This document shows, one piece after another, positions 12,601-21,167 of a stretch of 64,000 nt of DNA (positions are counted from its first letter, which is position 1; each line of letters begins with the position of its first letter). This DNA comes from Liolophura sinensis. Taxonomy: Eukaryota; Mollusca; Polyplacophora; Chitonida; Chitonidae. The notes under the pieces are model-generated. The model worked only from the letters and a program-made list of their open reading frames with translations, searched no databases and was not told the origin of the DNA. The translations under genes and the position numbers were made by a program. The stretch spans positions 10,545,606 to 10,609,605 of the forward strand of contig NC_088305.1 of the NCBI RefSeq assembly GCF_032854445.1, written 5' to 3'.

Positions 12601-15007
12601 CATGTAGAGCAGGATAACACAATGGGGATATTTTATCGTTGATTCCGTGTGTACATATTAAGTACTGTAAATTATCAAATTCCTGACTTAGTATATTGTG
12701 TATTAGAATCAATATGAAACAAAACGTAAAGGGTGGTATCTTAAAAAGTACTACTGGTATTGAGCTCAGGGTGTGTACATATTAAATACCATAAACTACC
12801 GAATTCCGGACTTTATTCCTTTGTATTGTGTGAAAATCAGTGTTAAACAAAACGTTAGGAGTGAGTGAGTGCTTGGGGTTTAACGTCGTACTTAACAATT
12901 ACAAAATGTTAGGGGTGGTCCTCTCAAAAAGTACTACATTTATTGAGCTTTGGGTTTGCACACATGTAGAGCACAATAACATGAGGAGGACATCCCATTT
13001 GTTGGTACGGTGCGTCCATATAATACCATAAATTACCAAATTCCTGACTTAGTGTATTGTGACTCAAAGTTAAACAAAATGCTACCAAATCTAAGTTATT
13101 TGCCAACTAGATGGTAGACTTGTTACCAAATCTAAGTTTTTCGCCAACTAGATGGTAGCCTTGGTACCAAATCTAAGTTTTTCACCAACTAGATGGTAGC
13201 CTTGTTACCAAATCTAAGTTATTTGCCAACTAGATGGTAGCCTTGTTACCAGATCTAAGTTATTTGCCAACTAGATGGTAGCCTTGTTACCAAATCTAAG
13301 TTTTTCGCCAACTAGATGGTAGCCTTGCTACCAAATCTAAGTTTTTCACCAACTAGATGGTAGCCTTGTTACCAAATCTAAGTTATTTGCCAACTAGATG
13401 GTAGCCTTGTTACCAGATCTAAGTTATTTGCCAACTAGATGGTAGCCTTGTTACCAGATCTAAGTTATTTGCCAACTAGATGGTAGCCTTGTTACCAAAT
13501 CTAAGTTATTTGCCAAGTAGATGGTAGCCTTGTTACCAAATCTAAGTTATTTGCCAACTAGATGGTAGCCTTGTTACCAGATCTAAGTTATTTGCCAAGT
13601 AGATGGTAGACTTGCGACCAAATCTAAGTTTTTCGCCAACTAGATGGTAGCCTTGCTACCAAATCTAAGTTATTTGCCAACTAGATGGTAGCCTTGTTAC
13701 CAGATCTAAGTTGTTTGCCAAGTAGATGGTAGACTTGCGACCAAATCTAAGTTTTTCGCCAACTAGATGGTAGCCTTGTTACCAAATCTAAGTTATTTGC
13801 CAACTAGATGGTAGCCTTGCTACCAAATCTAAGGAATCGTGTTTTGTAGCTTCTCCAGCCATACGTGGGAAGGCCTGTCAGCAACCTGCGGATGGCTGTG
13901 GGTTTGCCCCGGGCTCTGCCCAGTTTCTTTCCACCATAATGCTGGCCGCCGTCATCTAACATAAAATATTCTTGAGTACAGTGTAAAATACTAATCAAAT
14001 ATATAAATAAATAAATGAAAGGAAACATGTGTTTGTGGCATACAGTAGAGCCTTTACATATTGAGAACATCCAGTCAAAAAGATCAAGTTGTAGGTTAGT
14101 GAATGGAAGAGTATAGGTGTGTATATCTGAAATCTAAAGCTGGGAAGAACAGGTCTAGTATGTTTATATGTGAGAAACGTTGGCAGTTACACACATTGGT
14201 TTCCTGCACCCATGATGCTGACCACTTGACCACAGGGCAACTATTCTTCAGTTCAGTGTTGAACACCAATCAATCAAATCATTCAGATATGTCATACAAG
14301 TTTTTCTGGACTTTTTTTTATAAATGCCATTATTTTAAGACTTTAACTATAATTTAAGATTTTACTGATGAAAAACCCTGGAGAGCCGTAAAATGTACAC
14401 CTGTCCATGAAAAGACATAGAATGCCATTGAATGTGTCCATGAAAGGCTTTGGATAGATATGAAGGAAATTGTGAATGTTTGTATGAATATAAGAAGTTA
14501 TGGAATTTTGTGTCTTTGCAATGTAAGATTTTTAATGTACTGTGAAACCTAAGTCAATGTGACACTTGTATTTGGAAATTTGTCCAGACATTAGCAAATA
14601 GGAATCATATTCATTTTGAAATGTTGCAGTTAATTTTTGGACAAAATCCTGGATCTGGTGATATATCGTAAATGAACATAAATTTCATCCATGACTAATT
14701 TTTCCATTTTTTCTGAGCGTGAGACTTTTATTGATTTTAGAAAGCATTTTTGAAGTTTGCCTGCGACATGGGATGATATTCTCCTGGAGAATTGTATGTT
14801 TCAGCACCAAAAATAATATTTTGTGACATTTATTTGCCTTTAATTAATTTTCCTTTGTAATTCATCCCCAGTATTACAATGCTAGTGACAGCGTGGAAGA
14901 CAGATGACAGCACAAGCGCGGTGAAGTTCACAAAGGCCATCCACCAGTCACTGAGAGACATCAGAGAGCTGGTGGAGAAACACAGTCATGTGACCGCCAG
15001 GCTGTAG
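578..15007 (+). CDS. CROT: Peroxisomal carnitine O-octanoyltransferase, 3' eight exons (5' partial)
   Basis: Eight exons joined at GT-AG sites with consistent phases give 290 residues: 578-661, 3363-3470, 4506-4636, 5789-5909, 6826-6904, 9421-9514, 10236-10355 and 14872-15007. The family moves medium-chain acyl groups between CoA and carnitine in peroxisomes. What I see: HAPFEAM with the catalytic His as first residue; [16 protein letters not shown] (about residues 85-100); [18 protein letters not shown], the conserved substrate-binding block; [28 protein letters not shown] with the family STS motif; and a final ARL, a canonical PTS1. The match is closer to CROT than to CrAT or CPT, judged by RHLLGL, the GGGGN-STS spacing and the PTS1. 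The N-terminal half lies upstream of the window; the family is usually about 610 residues. No stop or frameshift was seen. The gene converges on the NACHT gene to the right. Confidence 0.93.
917..1281 (-). mobile_element. tRNA-derived SINE (local name SINE-B), full length
   Basis: Reverse-oriented. The tRNA-like head is at about 1200-1279 (TTGGTAGAGCG and GGATCAATCC, like A and B boxes). The tail reads GAGTGAGTGAGT at the left end. It is flanked by a direct repeat TCCTTAACATATGA at 905-918 and 1280-1293, a clear target-site duplication. Confidence 0.8.
2719..2948 (+). mobile_element. MITE-like repeat Rep1, copy 1
   Basis: Shares a core (TTTGCAAGGTGTTTATT, then AGTTTTGTC, ending GTTGAGGAATT..GGGTA) with copies at 7389-7605 and 17721-17950. 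Confidence 0.6.
3363..3470 (+). CDS. CROT: CROT exon
   Basis: The acceptor TTTCAG ends at 3362 and the donor GTAAGT starts at 3471. The 36 codons are phase 0 and include [18 protein letters not shown]. It joins the previous exon as GKWHGSTTLR, which aligns in register with the family. Confidence 0.88.
3569..3798 (-). mobile_element. tRNA-derived SINE (local name SINE-A)
   Basis: Reverse copy starting ATTTGATTGGTGTTTTAC and running to the CCGCTTTGGTGAGAGGC region. The direct repeat AGAAGTGTTAAT at 3557-3568 and 3799-3810 is its target-site duplication. Confidence 0.82.
4506..4636 (+). CDS. CROT: CROT exon
   Basis: The acceptor TTGTAG ends at 4505 and the donor GTATGC starts at 4637. The 131 bp end in phase 2. 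It encodes the helix [16 protein letters not shown], a family signature. Confidence 0.92.
4686..4915 (-). mobile_element. SINE-A, diverged copy
   Basis: TAATTGGTGTTTTATGCC, AATATTTCACTTGTAC and ACTTGAACTCATAGC match SINE-A in reverse, starting about 50 bp past a CROT donor. Confidence 0.75.
5134..5326 (+). repeat. Interspersed repeat Rep2, diverged copy
   Basis: Resembles copies at 48043, 48598, 50816 and 60816: TTTACATGAACTATTA, ATGAGGTAAATTGAAGAGAG, TCGCTGCTCTGGGTTTAATC. Confidence 0.5.
5789..5909 (+). CDS. CROT: CROT exon
   Basis: The acceptor TTCCACAG ends at 5788 and the donor GTAAGA starts at 5910. It encodes [20 protein letters not shown] and TLRWTQSM, the conserved carnitine/CoA-site block. 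Confidence 0.93.
6419..6590 (+). repeat. Tandem repeat, 60 bp x 3
   Basis: TTTTTTGTGAAAACT recurs at 6421, 6481 and 6541, each followed by a GAGATTTTATTGGATCA-like end. Confidence 0.8.
6589..6670 (-). mobile_element. SINE-A fragment
   Basis: GGTGGGAGGCAACC, AGAAACCCATGACCATC and GGTTGCTGGCAGACTTTCCC match the SINE-A middle in reverse. It abuts the 60-bp tandem repeat. Confidence 0.65.
6826..6904 (+). CDS. CROT: CROT exon
   Basis: The acceptor ATCCACAG ends at 6825 and the donor GTAAGA starts at 6905. The 79 bp end in phase 1. It encodes [19 protein letters not shown]. An open frame runs on past the donor into repeat sequence, but the next exon's phase fixes the donor here. Confidence 0.85.
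7030..7228 (+). repeat. Interspersed repeat Rep3, copy in inverse orientation to 14661-14858
   Basis: AGGCAAATAAATGTCACAAA and the following bases are the reverse complement of sequence at about 14815-14850. Homology continues through ATGGATGAAATTTATG. Confidence 0.65.
7389..7605 (+). mobile_element. MITE-like repeat Rep1, copy 2
   Basis: Begins TACTGTATTTC and ends GTTGAGGAATTAAGGTA, imperfectly complementary termini. The core TTTGCAAGGTGTTTATTC is shared with the other copies. Confidence 0.6.
8600..8722 (+). mobile_element. SINE-A 3' fragment, diverged
   Basis: GGTAGTGGGTTTCCTCCG, CTCCCACCATAGTGC and GTGAAATATTCTTGAGTACA match the SINE-A 3' part. Confidence 0.65.
8783..8847 (+). repeat. 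Tandem repeat, 21 bp x 3
   Basis: GCTGAGGTGCTGTTATTTCC repeats three times with one substitution. Confidence 0.85.
8951..9420 (+). repeat. 112-bp tandem array copying a splice acceptor and exon start
   Basis: Units start TGATCAC at 8951, 9063, 9175 and 9287; a fifth, partial one at 9399 is the real intron end. Units are nearly identical. Each has TTGTGCCAG (AG at 8971-8972, 9083-9084, 9195-9196, 9307-9308) followed by about 24 bases that match the real exon start at 18 positions, all six differences being transitions. In the exon frame a unit still encodes CSRHLLG, then meets a TGA. Confidence 0.92.
9421..9514 (+). CDS. CROT: CROT exon preceded by tandem copies of its own acceptor
   Basis: The acceptor TTGTGCCAG ends at 9420 and the donor GTGAGC starts at 9515. 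It encodes [20 protein letters not shown] and then the start of the GGGGN block. The four preceding 112-bp repeats (from 8951) each contain a diverged copy of the acceptor and the first codons of this exon. Confidence 0.9.
9601..9800 (+). mobile_element. MITE-like repeat related to Rep1 (Rep1b)
   Basis: TACTGTAAATCTTCCAAC, then CCACTAAAGCACTT and CTCTCTCAAAATGTTT. A second copy lies at 51845-52065. Confidence 0.55.
10236..10355 (+). CDS. CROT: CROT exon with STS motif
   Basis: The acceptor TGTTACAG ends at 10235 and the donor GTGAGT starts at 10356. It encodes [18 protein letters not shown] and [15 protein letters not shown] is the conserved acyltransferase motif. A 43-bp minisatellite starts about 40 bp past the donor. 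Confidence 0.92.
10396..11265 (+). repeat. 43-bp minisatellite, left half
   Basis: About 16 regular copies of a unit with ATACAGGCTTCACATACATG and TATTCACCAATGGTAAAGC, then degenerate copies from about 11100. It lies about 40 bp past the CROT donor at 10356. Confidence 0.92.
11266..11525 (+). mobile_element. SINE-A, near full length, inside the minisatellite
   Basis: Head GGGGCCTCCGTGGCTCTG (A-box side), then GGTCGTGGGTTTCCCCC and ACCAATCAAATAAATAAA. It separates two halves of one 43-bp array. Confidence 0.88.
11528..12360 (+). repeat. 43-bp minisatellite, right half (diverged subtype)
   Basis: About 19 copies of a unit with CAGTGGTAAAGCAGGGGTAC and TCTGCATTTATATGTATTCAT. It has the same period and core as the left half but a different consensus. 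Confidence 0.9.
12528..13083 (+). repeat. Degenerate tandem repeat, three copies of about 190 bp
   Basis: GTTAAACAAAATGTTA, TATTGAGCTCAGGGT and AATTCCTGACTTAGT recur three times. The third copy is interrupted at 12858-12903 by a SINE-B tail piece. Confidence 0.7.
12858..12903 (-). mobile_element. SINE-B 3' tail fragment
   Basis: GGAGTGAGTGAGTGCTTGGG and GTTTAACGTCGTACTTAAC match the left end of the SINE at 917. Confidence 0.7.
13084..13835 (+). repeat. 41-bp minisatellite, about 18 copies
   Basis: Unit with ACCAAATCTAAGTTATTTGC and CAACTAGATGGTAGCCTTG. Variants (TTTTTCG/TTATTTG, CAACTAG/CAAGTAG) recur in blocks, suggesting higher-order duplication. Confidence 0.92.
13838..14016 (+). mobile_element. 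SINE-A, 5'-truncated
   Basis: CATACGTGGGAAGGCCTGTC, GGTTTGCCCCGGGCTCTG and AAATATTCTTGAGTACAG lead to an AATAAATAAATGA tail, directly at the end of the 41-bp array. Confidence 0.8.
14661..14858 (-). repeat. Interspersed repeat Rep3, second copy
   Basis: Reverse complement of 7030-7228, ending 13 bp before the last CROT exon's acceptor. Confidence 0.65.
14872..15007 (+). CDS. CROT: CROT last exon, stop codon and PTS1
   Basis: The acceptor ATCCCCAG ends at 14871, and TAG at 15005-15007 is the stop. It encodes [10 protein letters not shown] and a terminal helix ending VTARL. The tripeptide ARL fits the PTS1 consensus for import into peroxisomes. Confidence 0.9.
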
Positions 15008-15932
15008 ACGCAGCAAGAGTCGTCGCCCCTGATGCACAGAAAAATCAAGAGTTACCTGCCCTTGGTATATTTATAGGCAGCCTATTATTGAGATAATATG
15101 CAGAGATCTCTCAATTGAGCGGCTTCTGGTCAAAGGGATGTTGTACTTATTTTTAAAACTTAAAATCTAATGTAGAAAAGTCTTAATTGGAACACATGCA
15201 TCACAGTCATTGTAAACATTCTTATAATTATCAGATTGAATGTGAGGAACTTGTTCACAAATCACATTTGATGTTGAAAGTTCACACAGATACAAAGTTT
15301 TCCTCAGGAAATTCTAGAACAACGCAGCAGTAGTAACCAACCCACAGATTCAAGCAAAGGAAGGGCAGACAACTGTGTGTATTCTCAACCAGACTGTGAA
15401 CAATGCTTGGAGAGATGATTAGATACCCATGTACAAAACTAGCAACACAAATGCAACTTAATCTATTCCAGAAAATTCTATCATTATTTTAATATGTGTG
15501 ACAAGAATTTTATACCAGTTTTATGGGTGTTGAAACTCTTGGTGTTTTAATTAGCAGATTACATGCACATGACATTTCACATTACATGTACCTAGTTTAG
15601 ACTCATCAGTTAATTTTTGTCTGTCAGTCCAGTGTTAATATACATATGTCTCAATTAACATGGTTACTTTGAATGTTACTCTGATTTGAGGGTAAATCTT
15701 GTCTCACCTCTCTAATCACCTGCATTTGGAACATTTTATTCATTCATTTTTACCTTGATCAAATTTACATGCATGAACTCTTGATTCACAAACAAAAATA
15801 TTTTATTGTTGATTGATTAAATGAAGATTTTAATTGCATAATTCAGTGTGACATCATGGACTTGTTGTTTAACGATCCTTGTTTGACTGTCCAGTGGTTC
15901 GATGTTTGGTGTGGAATATTACATTACAATGC

Positions 15933-16073
15933 CGCGGGGGTTAACACGCCAGCACGGAGCAATGACTCAGGAGCCTCCCACCAGCAAAGTCTGCCAGCAA
16001 CCTGCTGTCCGTTGTCGTAGAAGTGAAATAATCTAGAGTACATCATTAAACACCAATCAAAATAAAAATGAAA
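15933..16073 (+). mobile_element. SINE-A, internally deleted
   Basis: GTTAACACGCCAGCACGGAG, GTCTGCCAGCAACCTGC, GTCGTAGAAGTGAAATAATC and CACCAATCAAAATAAAAA. It lies in the likely CROT 3' UTR and supplies an AATAAA. Confidence 0.65.
16061..16066 (+). promoter_or_regulatory. Candidate poly(A) signal of CROT
   Basis: This is the first AATAAA after the CROT stop. It sits in the tail of a SINE fragment (15933-16073). Other candidates are at 16903-16908, 18178-18183 and 18507-18512. Sequence alone does not decide which is used. Confidence 0.3.
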
Positions 16074-17067
16074 TCAAATTGAACTGCAATACTACTGATG
16101 TTTTAAAAGTTAACAAGTCTAATATCTCAGCATAAATTTGTAACATGTTTATAGCATGTGGTATGAAGAAGCATGTTTCTTCAAAAAACATAAACAAACA
16201 CTAAAATCTTTAGTAGCTGTAGGCATAATAATCCTAGGAACCATTTTAAATTTAAGATAAACGTTGAGAAATTTTTCGACCATGTTTTTCGTCCGTGTGA
16301 CATTGCTGAAAGGATTACTACCTGTGCCATGTACAGACAAAAAAAAAACATTTTTGATTGATTTGCACTTTCAGCCTTACATTTAAATGCCATCCTGCAT
16401 CCATTTTTCCATAGATTCGCTGTTTTTTACTTTCACAATCTTGTACATATATTCATGTGAACTTCTAAACCAATTTAAAATGATATCCAAAAAGAATATA
16501 TATATATGCATCACAATTTTATATTTGACATATTTCATGATTTTACATCTCACTGTAAGATGAGAAAACACAGTGTCTTGTTTAGGTAAGACAATATTAA
16601 ATTTCATAGGTATTTAACATGTGGTGATTTTTTTTTTTCAAGAATATGGATGTATTATACAGCAGAGAAAGAGTGTAAATTTTCAGAATTGGAAGACCAG
16701 AAAAAATCGACAATAATTAGTTGTACATCAGGGATACTTGTATAATGTGTAATGTGTGTTCATTCGTTTGCTTGTGCATTGTTTGGCTTGTCTTCACTTG
16801 TCACAAATAACCTCATATTCTTGTGGGGTTTTTTTCACTGTATTGTAAAATCAGTTTTGAGCATTGGAAAACGTAAAAAAGTGTAAATTAATTAACGTTC
16901 ACAATAAAAATTTTTATGCATATTTAAATTTAAAACAAGAAAAAGAGTTCTGTCAAACAGTCAATGCAAACTTTCCCAATGTGTAAAAACTTGAATTTTA
17001 GAAATGTAGTGGTACGCATTCACTCTGTTCATTTGTGTTAGGTTTCATGGTTGCCTAAGTATATCAG

Positions 17068-17180
17068 TGGCCCCCGTAGCCTAGTAGTTAGCATGTAGTG
17101 GAGCACATTGGCCTAGGAACCTCTCACCAAGGCAGTCTCTCTGAGTTCAAGCCCAGTTCAAGCTGGCTTTGTCCAGATTT
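17068..17180 (+). mobile_element. SINE-A head fragment
   Basis: GGCCCCCGTAGCCTAGTAGT, CTCTCACCAAGGCAGTC and GAGTTCAAGCCCAGTTCAAG are tRNA-head sequence without the 3' part. Confidence 0.65.
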
Positions 17181-17720
17181 TATATTAGACTTCCTTCTGT
17201 TAGCCAACAATGCATGAACTTGTCAATCTGTAAATCATATATTTTCTCACATGCTTAATATGATTTTCAGTATTCGTAAACACGGTTATTTTGATAGTCA
17301 AATTGAGTGCACGTATGTTACTGTATGTCATTGCAAACGGGGAATATCACTGTTCGCTCAGATGACGAAAAAAATGTAATTTGTACTGGATTTCATGCAT
17401 TCTTCTTATAATCAGTTAAAACTGTTTTCTTGAAAGTGCTGGTGGATTTTCTTAAACTTTCTTGACTTTGAAAGCGAATATTTCGTTCTGCGGAGAAAGA
17501 GAAATTAATGGGAAGTAGTGTAATCAATACAAGGACAAAGGTTTGGAGTGAACTTTGCTTGATAAGTTTAACCCTCTAATCCAGTGGTATTTGGAAATTG
17601 GGGGAAAAACATTTAATTTTTCTTAATTGTTTTCAACACTTTTTCATCGTGGAGAGACAAAAATTTCACCTGTTCTTAAGTCTGTCTTCATTTCGGTCGA
17701 ATGACGTTTAGTTCTATATA

Positions 17721-17950
17721 TACTGTAATTCTTCAGCCTTTTCCTATGTTTGCAAGGTGTTTATTCAAGCATATTCTAAAGTCATTATTCTGTGTAGACT
17801 GATAAAATTACACTTTTTGTGATGCCATAAAACTGGCCAATCCAACCAATGTAGTTTTGTCTTCAAAATGAACTTCAAAATGTGTATAAATTGCACTGAA
17901 ACTTGCTCTTTTATATGCGAGAAGGTTGAGGAATTTAGGGTAGGCTAAGT
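17721..17950 (+). mobile_element. MITE-like repeat Rep1, copy 3
   Basis: Begins TACTGTAATTCTTCAGCC and ends GTTGAGGAATTTAGGGTA, which are imperfect inverted termini. It shares the core with the copies at 2719 and 7389. Confidence 0.65.
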
Positions 17951-18295
17951 ATTTTCCTTATATAGTGGCCATTTTTCTGATTATGCCGCCGTACGGTAAA
18001 ATTAATATGGTGTGATTCCCAGAAGGAAAAATCTGATGTCTCTGCTAAGAAATTTTAGAAAACATTTTTAATTGTGTGCCTTTGTTGATATCGTCTATAG
18101 TGCAGCTCAGTTTAATATGCGTGTGATAGAATACTCTGTGGCTGTGATGATTTCTGGATGTATCTAGTACTTTCCTAATAAATGTCATACTTATACGGTG
18201 TTAATATTTTGCCTGAATCATTGAAGTTTTGCAGTCTAGATTTGTCAAGGTTATTCCATCGAAAGCCTAAAATCTAATTTTTAAAGTTTTACAGT

Positions 18296-18490
18296 GATTT
18301 ATTTGATTTATTTTGTTTGAGTGGTGTATTTTACGCCGTACTCAAGAATATTTCACTTATACGACGGCGGTCAGTATTATGAAGGGTCGAGGAAACAGTG
18401 CAGAGGCAGGGGGGAAACCCACGACCATCGACACCTTGCTGATAGGCCTTGCCATGGGAGGAAGCCAGCATGAGCTGGACTTGAAGTTTT
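18296..18490 (-). mobile_element. SINE-A copy
   Basis: TTTTACGCCGTACTCAAGAA, GGGGAAACCCACGACCATC and CAGCATGAGCTGGACTTGAA in reverse. Confidence 0.8.
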
Positions 18491-18773
18491 ACAGTGTGTA
18501 ATCGTGAATAAATATGAAAAAGTGTCCAGACTCTCTGCCGTTCTCCTTCGTAACTGTGTCTAATTCCGCTTAACTTGGGGCAATGGGCAATATACTCATC
18601 GTGTTGAATTCGAAAATTTCGTACTTAATATAGATTACATCCTTTATTAAGAATACAAACTAAAAAAAAAAGCACACAGCTGTGAAAATATAGTATTACA
18701 GCGTAAGATCAAAACCAGAACAGCGACAAAAATGTGATTGTCCGGTCTCGTATCAAGTTGCCTCAATTAGAAT

Positions 18774-18845
18774 TTTATTTAGTTATTTATTTATTTGATT
18801 TGATTGGTGTTTTAAACCGTATATGTCACTTATACGACGGCTACG
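18774..18845 (-). mobile_element. SINE-A 3' fragment
   Basis: TTATTTATTTGATTTGATTG, GTGTTTTAAACCGTATATG and CACTTATACGACGGCTACG. Confidence 0.65.
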
Positions 18846-19079
18846 ATGGATGCTTTTGGACAATGGCTAAAACTGGCAAATGGTTGAATCTGGCAAAATA
18901 AAATTGAGGCGATTTTAATAGTTCATCGCTGTTCTAAAAATACTGCGTTGTACACAATTAACAAACAATCACAGGGAAAAAGAGACATTGGGTACTCATA
19001 ATTTACCAGCAGATTTATGGTTTATGAAGGTCATGGCTGTCGTATATTTTGTATAGAGATTTTCTGTGGTTTTGACCGT

Positions 19080-19460
19080 TCGTGGGGTTTAATTCCAGTT
19101 GGTTTTGAGTGTGTCTAAGGAATTCCTCTTGGTTTTGAGGGTATCTTAAGTTTTTTTATTGATTTTGACTTTATCTAAGGATTTCCTGTTGGTTTTGAGC
19201 GTGTCGAATAGTTTCTCGTTAGTATTTGGTGTCATTGGTTTGTCATGTTGTAATTTCATGTTAGTGTTTAGTGTACTTAGGAATTCCGTGTCAGGTGTTA
19301 AGAATATCTGGAGGTTTTATTACATCTAATGATTTGGTCGTGGTTTTGAGTGTATCTGAGGATTTGCTGTTGGTTTTGAGTGTTTCGAAGGGTTTTGTGG
19401 TGAGTGTGTCAAGGCAAGTTCAGTGTGTCGAACGGTGTTATGTTAGTTTTGAGTGAGTTG
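19080..19460 (+). repeat. Degenerate tandem repeat with GGTTTTGAG...GTGTCTAAGG
   Basis: GTTGGTTTTGAG(T/G)GT followed by a TCTAAGGA(A/T)TT-like stretch recurs about six times at irregular spacing. Confidence 0.55.
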
Positions 19461-19689
19461 AGAGGTGTTGAATAGGAGAGATCAGTGAAATATCCGTGTG
19501 ATGTGAAATTTTAGAGTTCGAGATCGTAAAATCTTTAGAACTGATTGAAAATACACTTCTACAAGTCAGGAACAAACAAGTTAAGCACTTTTGAACGTAG
19601 ACACAACCTTAGAACGCGGGAAAGTTCAACTTTAGAACACAACTACATACAACTTTAAAACTCAACAATGTACAACTTTAGAAATGAGT

Positions 19690-19890
19690 AACACACATGT
19701 AAAGATTAGAACTGAGTAACGTACAAGTACAGATTAGAGTCCCGGAATGTACATATACATGTTAGAACACCGTAACGTACATGTACAGATTAGAACCTCG
19801 GAACGTACATGTACAGATTAGAACTCCGGAACGTACATGTACAGATTAGAACTCCGGAACGTACATGTACAGATTAGAACCCCGGAAGCT
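19690..19890 (+). repeat. 28-bp tandem array with palindromic core
   Basis: Four clean and about three diverged units with GGAACGTACATGTACAGATT. Each unit holds the perfect 10-bp palindrome GTACATGTAC. Confidence 0.85.
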
Positions 19891-20033
19891 AGCAGAATGA
19901 GTGTCAGAAGATAGACAGCGTTCCATATGTATCCTTTAGTGTCTACAGCCTGTATATATGTAATTTGAACAGAACCGATATAAAAAACAAAAAAACACCA
20001 AATATTTAATTGATTAACGTATTTATTATTGTC

Positions 20034-20037
<4 letters not shown>

Positions 20038-20117
<80 letters not shown>

Positions 20118-20118
20118 C
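20038..20118. repeat. (TA)n microsatellite
   Basis: About 80 bp of TA repeats with two AA interruptions; self-complementary. Confidence 0.95.
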
Positions 20119-20291
20119 AAAGATGGTGACGTCATCATTAATAAAATAACACAAAATATTAGAACCTAAGAAATATGTCATATTGTCACTTGGCCCTGGG
20201 CAGTACACATGGATGTTATAGTTGACTTAGACTTCTACGGCATTATACAGTCATATAAACTACTAATATGAAAAAAATACAAATGACAGGC

Positions 20292-20297
20292 TTTATT
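20292..20297 (-). promoter_or_regulatory. Candidate poly(A) signal of the NACHT-WD40 gene
   Basis: TTTATT on + reads AATAAA on the - strand, about 870 bp past the stop codon. A second candidate is at 20022-20027, beyond the TA microsatellite. Confidence 0.3.
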
Positions 20298-21167
20298 ATA
20301 GTGCAGTACCAATACTGTGCGGTGCAGTAAAGGCTTTGCTGTGTATTATCAGTAGCTACAGGCGGCTTTTTGGAATTTCATTGCAAATCTTGTGAAGCTA
20401 AGTATATGACTAAGGTATATGACTTGGTACTTCGTATAACACAAACACGGCAAGGTACGCATTTTAAAACGGTACGAGTGCAAAAGTCACAACGTGAAAA
20501 TAATGTACACATAAAGACAAATACCACACTGTCTTCAAGGTCAAATTTTGTTTTTAAGATACATTAATATTTGCTTGAGACCGGTAAATCAGTGCTATCC
20601 CAAATATAAAAATGTACACAACTACCGCATTGTAAAAATATCTAACTTGAAGGATGTTTTATAATTGTGATGTTTGTGAACGAGAATTTGCGTAATTAGT
20701 TATCTTGCGATGACAAAACGATGGTTCACGCAAAACGCCAAGCGCACGAGGATTTATATTTAGTAGTGAACTGCTTAAATATCTACAATACAGATGATTT
20801 TGTATGTATGTACAAAATATAGCACGAGACAAATGAGACTGAGACAAAACGACGGCTTAAGACATTACCCCCAGAGGCTTAGAATCCCAGACTCACCCTG
20901 TAAAAACACAGCTGTATATAAAATCTTCACATCCACACTCCAGTTTTTATATAAGAGAAGTAAGCCTACACAATTGTGTCATTTTGACGTCACAATGTGA
21001 GAACCGTAGATTCCCATGTGGTATACTGTGGACGTGGATTTGTAATGTACACCGGTACAGGACAGTATTGCACGCAATATGCGAACCATATGAATTGTAA
21101 CATAATGTGGTTATGGATGTGGTTGTGGTACACCACCAGTATACACAACGGTATTTTACGGTAACGA

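Larger units (their letters stand above)
15008..21167. other. Intergenic region between convergent 3' ends
   Basis: Holds the 3' UTRs of both genes, SINE-A pieces, a Rep1 copy, two repeat arrays and a TA microsatellite. Open frames here are short and have no recognisable domain. Confidence 0.7.

Noticed and set aside
20026-20208. 60-residue Tyr/Ile-rich frame on -
   Set aside because: Translation of the TA microsatellite.
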